A stretch of DNA of 64,000 nucleotides from JAKAIY01 sp963809385 (GTDB lineage: Bacteria; Chloroflexota; Ktedonobacteria; Ktedonobacterales; JADMIN01), in contig CAWEJL010000017.1 in the NCBI GenBank assembly GCA_963809385.1, forward strand, positions 62,001 through 126,000. Direction: 5' to 3'. The notes beneath the pieces were generated by a model. The model did not search any database. It had not been told where the DNA came from and saw nothing but the letters and a program-made list of their open reading frames with translations. Each line of letters starts with the position of its first letter. Position 1 is the first letter of the stretch. Shown here one piece after another: positions 36,121 through 44,251 of the stretch. A program made the position numbers and the translations under genes.

Positions 36121-38133
36121 GTGAGCGTGGATATCGAAGAGATGGCCGCACATCTCGACCGGCAACGCCTGAAGGACGTTAAAGAGCAGTACGACACCCG
36201 CGCGACAAATGCGACGGTTGCCTTTCTTCTCTGCTTCTTCCTGGGCTATCTCGGAGCGCACCGCTTCTATCTGGGGCAGTGGCGCTCCGGCCTTGCTCAC
36301 CTGGTGGTCTTCACGCTGGGAGCCACCAGCGTCATCACCGGCTTTCTGACAACAGCGCCATTGAATGCCGCGCTGTTCGTGATCGGCGGCGTCCTCGTCC
36401 TCGCCAGCCTGATCTGGGAGATCATTGATCTGGGGCGCATCGACCGCGAGATTCACCATCGCAACACGCTCCTGGCGGAAGGCTTGATCGCGGGCGCGCT
36501 GCTCACTGATCCGACCGCCATTGAAGGCATCGCGCGCAAGGTGGATGAGGCGGTCCACACGGCGGCCGCCCAGTCGCGCGCGGCGGGCGTCATTCACGCT
36601 GGCAACGCAACCGCCGGGATGATCTCTCTTGAGGATCTGGCGCAAGCGCGCGCGCTGGCGGAAGAGAGCGGACGCGCGTCTATCTCGTACCAGGAGCTCT
36701 CGAATTTCACGGTCAGCGCGACACCCGAGGAGCAATCGGGAACTGAGCCGGTGTTCAAGCCCGCCACCGTCACCGAGCGCCATGTGAACACAGAGCCACT
36801 GCCCGCCAGCCCCGAGGCAGAGCCAGTCGTAGAGGCGCAGACGCATACCCACTCCGAAAATGGCTACCACGTCTCCGACACAGAGGAGACGGACCGCGTT
36901 TCCGGCCCATCAGCGGCGGAAGTGGTCGGACTTGGCGCCGCCGCCCTCGGCGCCGCAGGTCTGGCATTCGGCATGGCCGAGGCCGCACATCCGCAGGACG
37001 TTCCGGCAAGCGCGCCAGCGCTTCAAGCGACTTCCGAGCCTGCTGTCGCCCCGGAGCGGGCGCCTGCTGCCATCGCGGAGACGCTCGACCAGTCGCCCGC
37101 CGAAGACCTAACGGCTCCTCTGGCCGAAAACATTACCGCGCCAATGGAACCGCCCTCCTACTTCGCGCCCGCAGAGCCAGTCTCTCCCGCTGCGCCAGAG
37201 CCTCCCGCCGAACCGGTCGCTTTTGCCCCGCCAGAGACACCTGCCGAGCCGGTCACGCCGCGCATAGGAAGTGATGTCACGGACGCTGGAGCGCCCGACT
37301 ACATCGAGCCTGCCGCTGACGTGGCGTTCGCCAGCTCCTATCCGGGCTACATCACGCTCCCTGAGGAGCCCACGATAGCGCCATCCGAACCCATTTTCGC
37401 TAATGAGGGCTATACGGAGCCGCTCGCTGAAACCAGCGCCGCTGACGCGGTCACAGAGCCAGATATTCCGCTCCACCTCACGCCTGAGGCGACCGCGCCC
37501 ACGCCCACGTACACCCCGCCACCTACGTCAGAGCCACCTGCGGAATCGTATGTGCCGCCGGTACCTGATGTCTACAGCGCGTCCGCGCCACAGCCAGAGA
37601 CGTACACCCCAAGCTGGGAAGCCCCGACGGCTCCCGTCTCGCCCGCGCCAGAGCCGGTGGCGCCCGCCCATGAGCCACAGCCGCTCGCAGAGCTGGCAGG
37701 ACTGGGCGCCGTCGCGGGCGCGGGCGCGCTCGCCGCTGACACGCTGATCCATCACACAGCCCCTCCGGAGCCAGCGCCCATCGTCGCCGCTGAGCCCGTC
37801 GCCGCTGAGCCCGTCGCCGCTGAGCCCGTCGCCGCTGAGCCTGTCGCCGCTGAGCCCGTCGCCGCTGAGCCCGTCGCCGCTGAGCCTGCCGCGCCGAAGA
37901 TGAAGCGGATTCGCGTGAAGCACCGCATCGTCGTCGAAGGCCAGGTGGTGCGCGAAGAGATCGTCGAGCGCGAAGTCCCGGCGGATATGGACATGGCGCT
38001 CGCGGCGCGGCAGATTCAGGAAGAGCTAGCGCAAAACGCCACCGCGACACCCGACGAGATCGCCCGCATGGCGAACCTCTCCGCCGATGATGAGGTGGAA
38101 GTTCGCCGTCATGTCGAGGGCCTGGGCCAGTAG
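36121..38133 (+). CDS. TM2-domain protein with long Pro/Ala/Glu-rich region and VAAEP repeats
   Basis: GTG start with CGGAGGG upstream. The N-terminus has a TM2 domain: ATVAFLLCFFLGYLGAHRFY, LGQWRSGLAHLVVFTLG, and a second helix pair ending EIIDLGRIDREIH. About residues 200-590 are low complexity, rich in Pro, Ala, Glu and Thr. They include seven VAAEP units and a short hydrophobic GLGAAALGAAGLAFGMAEAA that recurs as ELAGLGAVAGAGALAADTLI. The conserved C-terminus (KMKRIRVKHRIVVEGQVVRE, EEVEVRRHVEGLGQ) is a compact charged domain. 670 residues. Role unknown; it may be a membrane-anchored scaffold. Confidence 0.72.
   Translation: MSVDIEEMAAHLDRQRLKDVKEQYDTRATNATVAFLLCFFLGYLGAHRFYLGQWRSGLAHLVVFTLGATSVITGFLTTAPLNAALFVIGGVLVLASLIWEIIDLGRIDREIHHRNTLLAEGLIAGALLTDPTAIEGIARKVDEAVHTAAAQSRAAGVIHAGNATAGMISLEDLAQARALAEESGRASISYQELSNFTVSATPEEQSGTEPVFKPATVTERHVNTEPLPASPEAEPVVEAQTHTHSENGYHVSDTEETDRVSGPSAAEVVGLGAAALGAAGLAFGMAEAAHPQDVPASAPALQATSEPAVAPERAPAAIAETLDQSPAEDLTAPLAENITAPMEPPSYFAPAEPVSPAAPEPPAEPVAFAPPETPAEPVTPRIGSDVTDAGAPDYIEPAADVAFASSYPGYITLPEEPTIAPSEPIFANEGYTEPLAETSAADAVTEPDIPLHLTPEATAPTPTYTPPPTSEPPAESYVPPVPDVYSASAPQPETYTPSWEAPTAPVSPAPEPVAPAHEPQPLAELAGLGAVAGAGALAADTLIHHTAPPEPAPIVAAEPVAAEPVAAEPVAAEPVAAEPVAAEPVAAEPAAPKMKRIRVKHRIVVEGQVVREEIVEREVPADMDMALAARQIQEELAQNATATPDEIARMANLSADDEVEVRRHVEGLGQ
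37786..37890. repeat. Seven 15-base tandem repeats coding for AAEPV
   Basis: Seven consecutive copies of GCCGCTGAGCCCGTC with only C/T changes in the Pro codon and a changed last unit. They are in frame and lie within the TM2-protein gene, so they are a coding minisatellite. Confidence 0.92.
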
Positions 38134-38134
38134 G

Positions 38135-38170
38135 GCTGGCCGCTGACGGTCTCCCGCCCATGCGGCCAGC
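38135..38170. terminator. Hairpin between convergent genes
   Basis: Nine-base exact arms GCTGGCCGC/GCGGCCAGC (38135-38143, 38162-38170) lie directly after the TM2-protein stop and before the end of the minus-strand LLM gene. Likely bidirectional terminator. Confidence 0.5.
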
Positions 38171-38177
38171 GCGCTGG

Positions 38178-39248
38178 TCACATGGTGGGGAGACCGGCGG
38201 CTTTCGCCAGCGCCGCCAGCCGCTCCGTGGCGCTCTCAGGCGCGGCCTGGGGCAATGAGAGCAGCGGCTCGTCGAGCCCGAGCGCGGTCCATTCGCGCAG
38301 CCGGGCGCAAATCTCATCCGGGAAGCCGACGACGGCGGTGGCGTCTAGCAGCGCATCGCTCACCGCTGCGGTTCCCGCCTGCTGCCCCGACTCCCAGCCC
38401 TTCTTCACCGCCTCCACGTCACTGGCGAAGCCGTGGCTAGCCAGCATGTCGGCATAGAATGAGCCCATGCGTCCGATGTAGAACGCGACCGGGCCGCGAG
38501 CGCGACGCCGTGCCGCCTCGCGCTCGCGTTCATCCAGCAGGATCTCGCACATGATGTACGAGGCGATCTTGACCGAGCCAGCGGGCCGTCCAGCGGAGAC
38601 AGAGCCTTCATCGAGCAGGCGGCGCATCTCGGGATAGGCGTGGGCTGGCCAGTAGGTCGGCAACACGCCGTCAGCGATGGCGCCTGTCTGGATGATGCTC
38701 TTCTCGGTTAGCGAGGCGATGTAGATCGGGATGTGCGTCCGGGGCGGGTGGAAACGCAGCGCGAAGCCGCGCTCCAGCTTGAAGACCTCGCCCGCGTAAC
38801 TCAGTGGCTGGCGGGCGATGATCGTGTTAATAATCTCGGTGTACTCGCGCAGGCGTCGCAGCGGCTTCTGATAGGGGACACCGTGCCAGTGCTCGATTAC
38901 CTGCGGGCCGGAGGTCCCCAACCCCAACAGCATGCGCCCGCCGGAGCGCTCATCGAGGGTGGCGGCGGTGCTGGCGATGAGGGCGGGGGTGCGCGAGAAG
39001 ACGTTGGCGACGCCTGCGCCCAGCTTGATGCGGCTGGTGACGCGCACGAGATCGGCCAGGGAGGTGAAGAGCTCGTAGCCCCAGGCCTCGCCCAGCCAGA
39101 CGGAATCATAACCAAGCTGGTCAGCCTGGTGGACGTGGTCGAGAATGGCGCTCCATGCGCCAGGGAAGACGGGGCTATCGGCGATAAGCCCCAGCTTCAG
39201 CGGCGTCTGGTCGTTCACGGGGGGCTGGCCTGTCTCTTGGTCGCTCAT
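38178..39248 (-). CDS. LLM-class flavin-dependent oxidoreductase
   Basis: A luciferase-like monooxygenase family protein using FMN or F420. The TIM-barrel is recognisable from LGLIADSPVFPGAWSAILDH, LGYDSVWLGEAWGYELFTSL, RIKLGAGVANVFSRTPALIA, RMLLGLGTSGPQVIEHWHGV and the FHPPRTHIPIYIASLTEKS stretch. 356 residues from the ATG at 39248, with GGAG/GGAGC upstream. The motif set is close to F420-type LLM proteins, but F420 synthesis genes are not in the window. Substrate unknown. Confidence 0.88.
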   Translation of the reverse strand: MSDQETGQPPVNDQTPLKLGLIADSPVFPGAWSAILDHVHQADQLGYDSVWLGEAWGYELFTSLADLVRVTSRIKLGAGVANVFSRTPALIASTAATLDERSGGRMLLGLGTSGPQVIEHWHGVPYQKPLRRLREYTEIINTIIARQPLSYAGEVFKLERGFALRFHPPRTHIPIYIASLTEKSIIQTGAIADGVLPTYWPAHAYPEMRRLLDEGSVSAGRPAGSVKIASYIMCEILLDEREREAARRRARGPVAFYIGRMGSFYADMLASHGFASDVEAVKKGWESGQQAGTAAVSDALLDATAVVGFPDEICARLREWTALGLDEPLLSLPQAAPESATERLAALAKAAGLPTM

Positions 39249-39435
39249 GCTCGCTCCGCTCCTCTGTTGGCGCCGCGACCGCCTCGTCGCGCGCCCTCGC
39301 CGAAGGATGCGCACAGCCGCCGCCCGGCGTCAACCGCGCGCTCTGGCGCCACAAGCGAGCGGCTCAACGATTCGCCGCGTATACTGCTACCATGAAACGG
39401 TACAGGTGAGAGACGCCAACGGCTTGGAGGAATCG

Positions 39436-39909
39436 ATGACAACCCGAGACGAGACGCCGATTGTAGTCCGCCGCGCCGCCGCTGACGATCGCAGCGCCGC
39501 TCTGGGGCTGATCTCACCAGCGACCGGACGCGGGCGCGCCAGTCAGACGCTGCTGCGGGCGGAACAAGGGATTCTGTGGGTAGCGGTGGAGCGCGAAGAG
39601 CAGGGCGAGACGCTGGTTGGCCTCTTGCTGGCGACGGCGCAAGTGGACGCTGAGGCAGAAGAGGTCGCCGGGTACATCCATGAGCTCCTGGTGCATCCCG
39701 CCTTTCGCCGCCGTGGCGTGGCGATGGAGCTACTGGATGCGGCGGAGCGCTATTTCCTGGATGAATGCGCCTTTAGCACGGTGCTGGTGACGACATCATT
39801 TGACAACGACGCCGCCATCCGGCTCTACCGCAGCCGTGGCTATTCGCTCTCCCAGGCGCGCCTGGCGAAGCGGAGCGGCGGTGCGAATGGAAGGACCGAT
39901 ACGCTATGA
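39436..39909 (+). CDS. GNAT-family N-acetyltransferase
   Basis: 157 residues with the GNAT fold. The acetyl-CoA binding motif A is HPAFRRRGVAMELLDAAERY, preceded by the strand AGYIHELLV. The C-terminal FDNDAAIRLYRSRGY is also typical. GGAGG five bases upstream supports ATG 39436 over the longer frame. The stop overlaps the next gene's start (ATGA). The substrate cannot be told from sequence. Confidence 0.9.
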   Translation: MTTRDETPIVVRRAAADDRSAALGLISPATGRGRASQTLLRAEQGILWVAVEREEQGETLVGLLLATAQVDAEAEEVAGYIHELLVHPAFRRRGVAMELLDAAERYFLDECAFSTVLVTTSFDNDAAIRLYRSRGYSLSQARLAKRSGGANGRTDTL

Positions 39910-40774
39910 CGCGGGCGGAAGATGGAGCAGGCAGTCCACCACTCGGCGCGGGCTCGCTCTCGTTCGACCGCGTGGCGGGCCAGTATGATGGCACGCGCGG
40001 CTATCCGCCAGGGGTGAGCGACGACAATCGCTGAGGGCATGATGCGCTACGGCCCGCTTGCGCCCGGCGCCACGGCGCTGGAGATCGGCGTGGGAACGGG
40101 GCGCATCGCGCTGCCGCTGCTCGCGCGCGGCGTCAATATCACCGGTGTGGACATCTCGGAGCGCATGACCGAGCGACTGCGCACGAAATACGATGAGCGA
40201 GCGCGCCGCGCGGCCCGATCAGCCTTGGGGCGCGCTTGCCGTGGCGCTGGCGGACAGTGTGCGGCTGCCCTTCGCGGACGCCCGCTTTGACGCCGTCATC
40301 GCCGTCCACGTGCTGCATCTCATCACTGACTGGCGCGGCGCGCTGGATGAGGCGCTGCGGATGCTGCGCCCCAACGCGCCGCTACTGATGGGCCAGGACA
40401 TGTCGCACGGCGCGTCCATCGCCCAGCCGCTGCAAGACCAGTGGATCGCCATTACGCGCGACCTGGGCTATGAACCGAAACGGCTCGGCGCCCCCGCCTT
40501 CGCGGACATCCTTACGGAGGCGCGCGCACGCGGCCTGCTGGTCGAGGAATGGACCATTGCGCAGTGGACGGCGACACATACGGTCGCCTCGTTCTACGCT
40601 GACATCGCGGACCGCCTCTGGTCGCTGACCTGGCAGGTCCCGGAGGACATCTTCGCCGAGTCCGTGCGACGGCTGGAAGACTGGGCGCGGGCGCGCTACG
40701 GCGCGCGCTGGAATGACCCGGTGGACGTCGCATTTTCCTTCCGGCTGGCGCGCGTGGCCCAGCCCAACATATAA
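39906..40774 (+). CDS. Class I SAM-dependent methyltransferase, two frameshifts
   Basis: The start overlaps the GNAT stop. The N-terminal FDRVAGQYDGTRGYPPG is followed by a one-base skip at about 40030 into MMRYGPLAPGATALEIGVGTG (motif I). LLARGVNITGVDISERM (motif II) comes next. A second skip near 40196 leads to VRLPFADARFDAVIAVHVLH, the motif IV region of the Methyltransf_11 family. The C-terminal 120 residues are well formed. About 288 residues. Substrate unknown. Confidence 0.83.
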
Positions 40775-40817
40775 ACCGAGTTATCCCCTAAGATATCCCG
40801 TGGAGGAGAGAAGCCCG

Positions 40818-41546
40818 ATGGAAAATACCGGCCACCAGCGTGACGGCGAAGCGGCTGTCGCGCTGCCGATGCGCGGCGTCGCGCAGCCTTCGCGCGCGGC
40901 GGCGCTGGCGTTGGAGGGCATGCGGGTCGTATCACACCCGCTGATCGCCCACAAGTTGACTGGCTTGCGCGACCGCACAACATCCCCAGAACGCTTCGCC
41001 GCGCTGACGCGCGACCTGGGCGCGCTGATGGCCTATGAGGCGATGACCGACCTGGAGACAGAGCCCGCACCGATTGAGACGCCGCTGGAGCCGATGGTGG
41101 GCGCCCGTATCGCTGGCGATGTGGTCATCGCGCCGGTCCTGCGCGCGGGCCTGGGGATGGCTGAGGGCTTCCGCCAGACGTTCCCTGAGGCGCGCGTCGC
41201 CCACATCGGCCTGCGCCGGGATGAGGTGACGCTGCGCCCGATCGCCTACTACCAGAACCTGGACCACCTCCAGCGCGGCGGCCAGATTCGCGCCAGCTTC
41301 TTGCTTGACCCGATGCTGGCCACCGGCGGCTCAGCCATAGACACGCTAGACCTGCTCAAGCGCTACGGCGCGCGCGGCCTGCGCCTGGTCTCGCTGATCG
41401 CCGCGCCCTACGGACTGCTCGCCGTCCGACGCGCCCACCCCGACGTGCCAATCATCGTCGCGGCGGTAGACGAGCGCCTCGACGAGCGCGGCTACATCTG
41501 CCCCGGCCTGGGCGACGCTGGCGACCGCCAGTTCAACACGCTGTAG
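40818..41546 (+). CDS. upp: Uracil phosphoribosyltransferase
   Basis: This salvages uracil with PRPP to give UMP. After a 30-residue extension the core appears: HPLIAHKLTGLRDRTTSPE, the GDVVIAPVLRAGLGMAEGF loop, the PRPP motif LLDPMLATGGSAIDTLDLLK, and the uracil-binding end GYICPGLGDAGDRQFNTL. 242 residues against about 210 for the family, due to the N-terminal extension. GGAGGAG precedes the ATG at 40818. A palindromic repeat follows right after the stop. Confidence 0.96.
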   Translation: MENTGHQRDGEAAVALPMRGVAQPSRAAALALEGMRVVSHPLIAHKLTGLRDRTTSPERFAALTRDLGALMAYEAMTDLETEPAPIETPLEPMVGARIAGDVVIAPVLRAGLGMAEGFRQTFPEARVAHIGLRRDEVTLRPIAYYQNLDHLQRGGQIRASFLLDPMLATGGSAIDTLDLLKRYGARGLRLVSLIAAPYGLLAVRRAHPDVPIIVAAVDERLDERGYICPGLGDAGDRQFNTL

Positions 41547-41583
41547 GGTGAACGAGGCGGCGATGGGGTGCGCGGGCGAATGG

Positions 41584-41737
41584 GGTCGCGGGCGAATGAA
41601 TTCGCGCCTGAAGGGCCATGCGGCCCACCAGGTCCGCCTGCGCGGACCCGGATGCGACGACGGAGGATGCGGACCCGCGCAGGCGGGTCTTGTGGCGGCC
41701 GCGCCGCCTTGAGGCGCGAATTCATTCGCCCGCGCCC
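41584..41737. repeat. Long imperfect palindrome, copy 1 of a dispersed repeat family
   Basis: The outer arms (41584-41614 and 41706-41737) both contain CGGGCGAATGAATTCGCGCC and are inverted copies with few mismatches. The inner arms CCGCCTGCGCGG and CCGCGCAGGCGGG pair around a core GATGCGACGACGGAGGATGC. The whole unit of about 154 bases can fold into a cruciform or long hairpin. It lies between upp and a transposase gene. Copies 2 and 3 are at 42293 and 46784. Confidence 0.8.
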
Positions 41738-41742
41738 CTCCG

Positions 41743-42254
41743 TCACCTACTCTGCCTGCTATCCTCTGGCGGCGGTAGCTCCCAGTCGGGAATGAGAGAG
41801 CGTTGCGCATGATGCTCTTCCTGGTGGTTGATATACTCCACGATCATATCAAGGTCGCGGAAGCTGACTGAGAACGCTCCATAGGAGCCTTGCCACTTGA
41901 AGAACGTATCGCGCTCCATCGCGATGCGGGCGAGCAAATGACCCGATGAGCCTTTGATATCCTTGACCGCCTGCGCGACGCTGATGGTGAGTGGTAAGCG
42001 GACGAGCAGGTGTACATGGTCAGCGACGCCGCCCAGTGCAATGATGGTGGCGCCAAGCTCTCGCGGATTTGCGCGCGTCGATAGCGCGGAGGCGGTAGGC
42101 GCGATCTTGCGTGCGACGTACCAGCGCGGACTCACGGTCCCAGGTAGCCCAGCAACAAGCGTGGATAACACACCATCCATCTGTTCGCCCGCATCACGAC
42201 GTAAACCACATGGTCGTGATTGTATTCACTGCGCGCATGTTGTAGGTATAGCAT
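41743..42254 (-). mobile_element. IS200/IS605-like (Y1, RAYT-type) transposase, frameshifted
   Basis: A short single-strand-type transposase. The intact part has ELGATIIALGGVADHVHLLV, holding the HUH motif, then VKDIKGSSGHLLARIAMERD. WQGSYGAFSVSFRDLDMIVE with YINHQEEHH covers the region of the catalytic Tyr. The N-terminal strand (NHDHVVYVVMRANRW) is in another frame from ATG 42254, so at least one frame break lies near 42130. About 165 residues when joined. It is flanked by palindromes at 41584 and 42293, as RAYT genes are flanked by REP sequences. The broken frame suggests it may be inactive. Confidence 0.72.
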
Positions 42255-43976
42255 GCATGCGGGCGACGGCCAGGAATACTCGGCGACGTAGGGAATTCGC
42301 CGATCTGGAGCGCCGCCACAAGACCCGCCTGCGGGTCCGCATCCTCCTCGTCGCATCGGGTCCGCGCAGGCGGGGATGGCGACCAGCGGTGGCACGAATT
42401 CGCCGCCGCGTCCCACATCGCCACGATAGCGATGAACCAGCCCCGGGCGACAACGCCAGGCGGAACCCAACGTGGCTGACGCGGCCGTCCCACCTGCCGT
42501 CGTTGCGGTACGCGGCGCGCGCGCTCGAGGCGTCCCTGCTCCACGAGCCGCCACGCAGCGTTCTATTTTCAGTTGATTTTTGGTCTTCGCGACCATCATT
42601 CTGAATGCATGGATAGGGCTTGTACACGCTGGATGTCCATTCCCACACATTGCCCGCCATCTCCTCCACTCCGAATGGAGATGCGCCGCTCCGGCGCGGA
42701 TCGCTGGCGGGATAGGAGCCGACCGGGCTGGTCGTCCTGATGCCACTCTCGCTCGTATTGCAGCGGGCCTGATCGAAGGTCTCGCCCCAGGGGTAGGCGC
42801 GGCTGGTCTTGCGCTGCGCGTCCCAGCGCGCGGCCTTCTCCCATTGGGCCTCGCTGGGCAGCCGCCAGCCGCGCCAGCCCGTCGCCTCCACCAGCCATGC
42901 GATGTACGCCACCGCGTCCTGCCACGAAACGTAAACCACGGGATGGTCGGGATGCTGGTGTTGATTCGCCCAGCCGGACGGCTCGCCCACTGCCTTCGCG
43001 GCGACGGCCAGCGCATACTCAGCGACCGTCACCGGATATTTGCCGATCTGGAACGCCGCCACCTCGACCCAGTGCTGTTCAGCGCCTTCGCCCATCTGGA
43101 ACGCGCCAGCGGGAATGGCGACCAGCGGTGGCAGGATCGCCTGACCGCCTCCCAGATTCCCGCCGCGATAGCCCAGACTGGCCAGCCGCTGCGGCAGCGC
43201 GGGCGGCGGGAAGAGCGCGGCGCGGGTGGAGGCCAGCAGCGGGTCACTGGCGTCACTGCCACTGAGCAGCGGCCACGCTTCCTTTAGCTGGCCGCCCGCC
43301 GCCAGCGCCCGCGCCAGCGCGACCCGCTGGCTTGGGGCAACGCCTTTACTGGCCAGTTCCCACGTTACGCTCAACGTCTCCGCGCCGCGCCCGCTGCCCA
43401 GCGCGGCGGGCGCCAATAGCCCTGCCTGCTCCAGCGCGCTCCACCCATAGGACGCCAGGCCCAGCTCGGCGCAGAGCCGCGCCAGGGCCAGCGCCTGCGC
43501 GGCGTCGCGGATCGGGCTGGCGCCAGCGGCGAGGAGCGCGGTCACCGCCTGCCCCGCCTCCGCCGGCTGGCCCAGGCGGCGCAGCAGGTCGGCGCGGGCG
43601 ATAAGGCGGGCGGGGTCACCCGGCGCGAAGCGTAGCTCCACCTCCAGCGGGCGCAGCGCCTCCACCAGATGGCCCGCCGCCACCTCGCGCTCGCGGAGGG
43701 CAGTGAGCGCGGGCAGGAGCGCCGTCCGCTCCGCCGCCAGCGCGGGGCGTCTGGTGAGCGCTTGCCCGCCTCGGTCAGCGCGGCTACCGCCTCATCGCAG
43801 CGCTCCAGTCCCTGGTTGATGCGCTTGATGAAGTCGCCTTCCGTGGCGCCCTCCCAGTCCACCCAAACATAGACGCCCAGTCGCTCCAGCGTCTCCACCA
43901 GCCGTCGCGTAAAGGCCACATCCTGGCGGTTGTAGCTGACGAAAATCCGTGAGGTTCCCTGCGCTGACCCAGCCAT
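42226..43976 (-). CDS. TIR-like plus FGE-sulfatase (C-type-lectin-fold) protein, frameshifted
   Basis: Starts at ATG 43976 with GGGAGGGCGGGT upstream. Residues 1-60 resemble the first half of a TIR domain (RIFVSYNRQDVAFTRRLVET, VYVWVDWEGATEGDF, INQGLERCD). The second half, including any catalytic Glu, is missing. A frame change near 43755 leads to a helical, TPR-like part (GHLVEALRPLEVELRF, DLLRRLGQPAEAGQAVTALL). From about 43160 an FGE domain follows: LPPLVAIPAGAFQMGEG, KYPVTVAEYA, WRLPSEAQWEKAAR, EEMAGNVWEWTSS, RTLRGGSWSRDASSARAAYR and VSHVGFRLALSPG. Formylglycine activity is doubtful; many such domains only bind ligands. After GFRLALSPG the frame runs on for about 60 codons through repeat DNA, so the true end is probably near 42440. 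Confidence 0.78.
42293..42401. repeat. Copy 2 of the palindromic repeat, inside FGE-like sequence
   Basis: The core 42311-42374 matches the reverse complement of copy 1 over about 62 bases (CCGCCACAAGACCCGCCTGC, GGGTCCGCATCCTCCTCGTC, and so on) with small gaps. It is bounded on each side by GAATTC (42293, 42396). It interrupts DNA resembling the start of an FGE domain. Confidence 0.7.
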
Positions 43977-44108
43977 ACCCGCCCTCCCGACGACCATCCT
44001 GCCCGCATCGCGACTCGCCGCCAGCGTGCACGTAAGGTATTCCCCACTCACAGCCAGCCTGTGGGCATAGTATAGCGCATAGAGGAGGAAGCGAGGGTTC
44101 CCATACAG

Positions 44109-44158
44109 CACGTTGCGCGTAGCGTACTCCAAGCGCTGAGTACGCTACGCGCAACGTG
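44109..44158. repeat. Perfect 21-bp inverted repeat
   Basis: Arms 44109-44129 and 44138-44158 are exact inverted copies, starting CACGTTGCGCGTAGCGTACT, with an 8-base loop. It lies between the end of the gene at 44252 and the start of the TIR-FGE gene, both on the minus strand. No T-run follows. It may be a terminator or a processed leader. Confidence 0.8.
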
Positions 44159-44210
44159 AGCGGCGGAGTGAAAGAAAACGCAGGCTCTCCGCTGATACGC
44201 CCGAATTGCG

Positions 44211-44245
44211 ACCCCCTCGCCCCGCAGGGAGAGGGGGCAGGGGGT
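44211..44245. repeat. GC-rich stem-loop (ACCCCCT...AGGGGGT)
   Basis: A compact palindrome with an inner CCCTGCGGGG-like stem and outer ACCCCCT/AGGGGGT arms, placed 7 bases after the end of the minus-strand gene at 44252. Similar C/G blocks occur as dispersed repeats in many genomes; here it could act as a terminator hairpin. Confidence 0.5.
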
Positions 44246-44251
44246 GAGGCG

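Noticed and set aside
32674..37890. Short regular repeats at 32674-32871 and 37786-37890 considered as CRISPR-like arrays
   Set aside because: The units are contiguous without spacers, multiples of three long, and translate as repeats in open coding frames.
39145..39435. Longer start of the GNAT gene
   Set aside because: The added 97 residues are antisense to the LLM gene; ATG 39436 has a good ribosome site.
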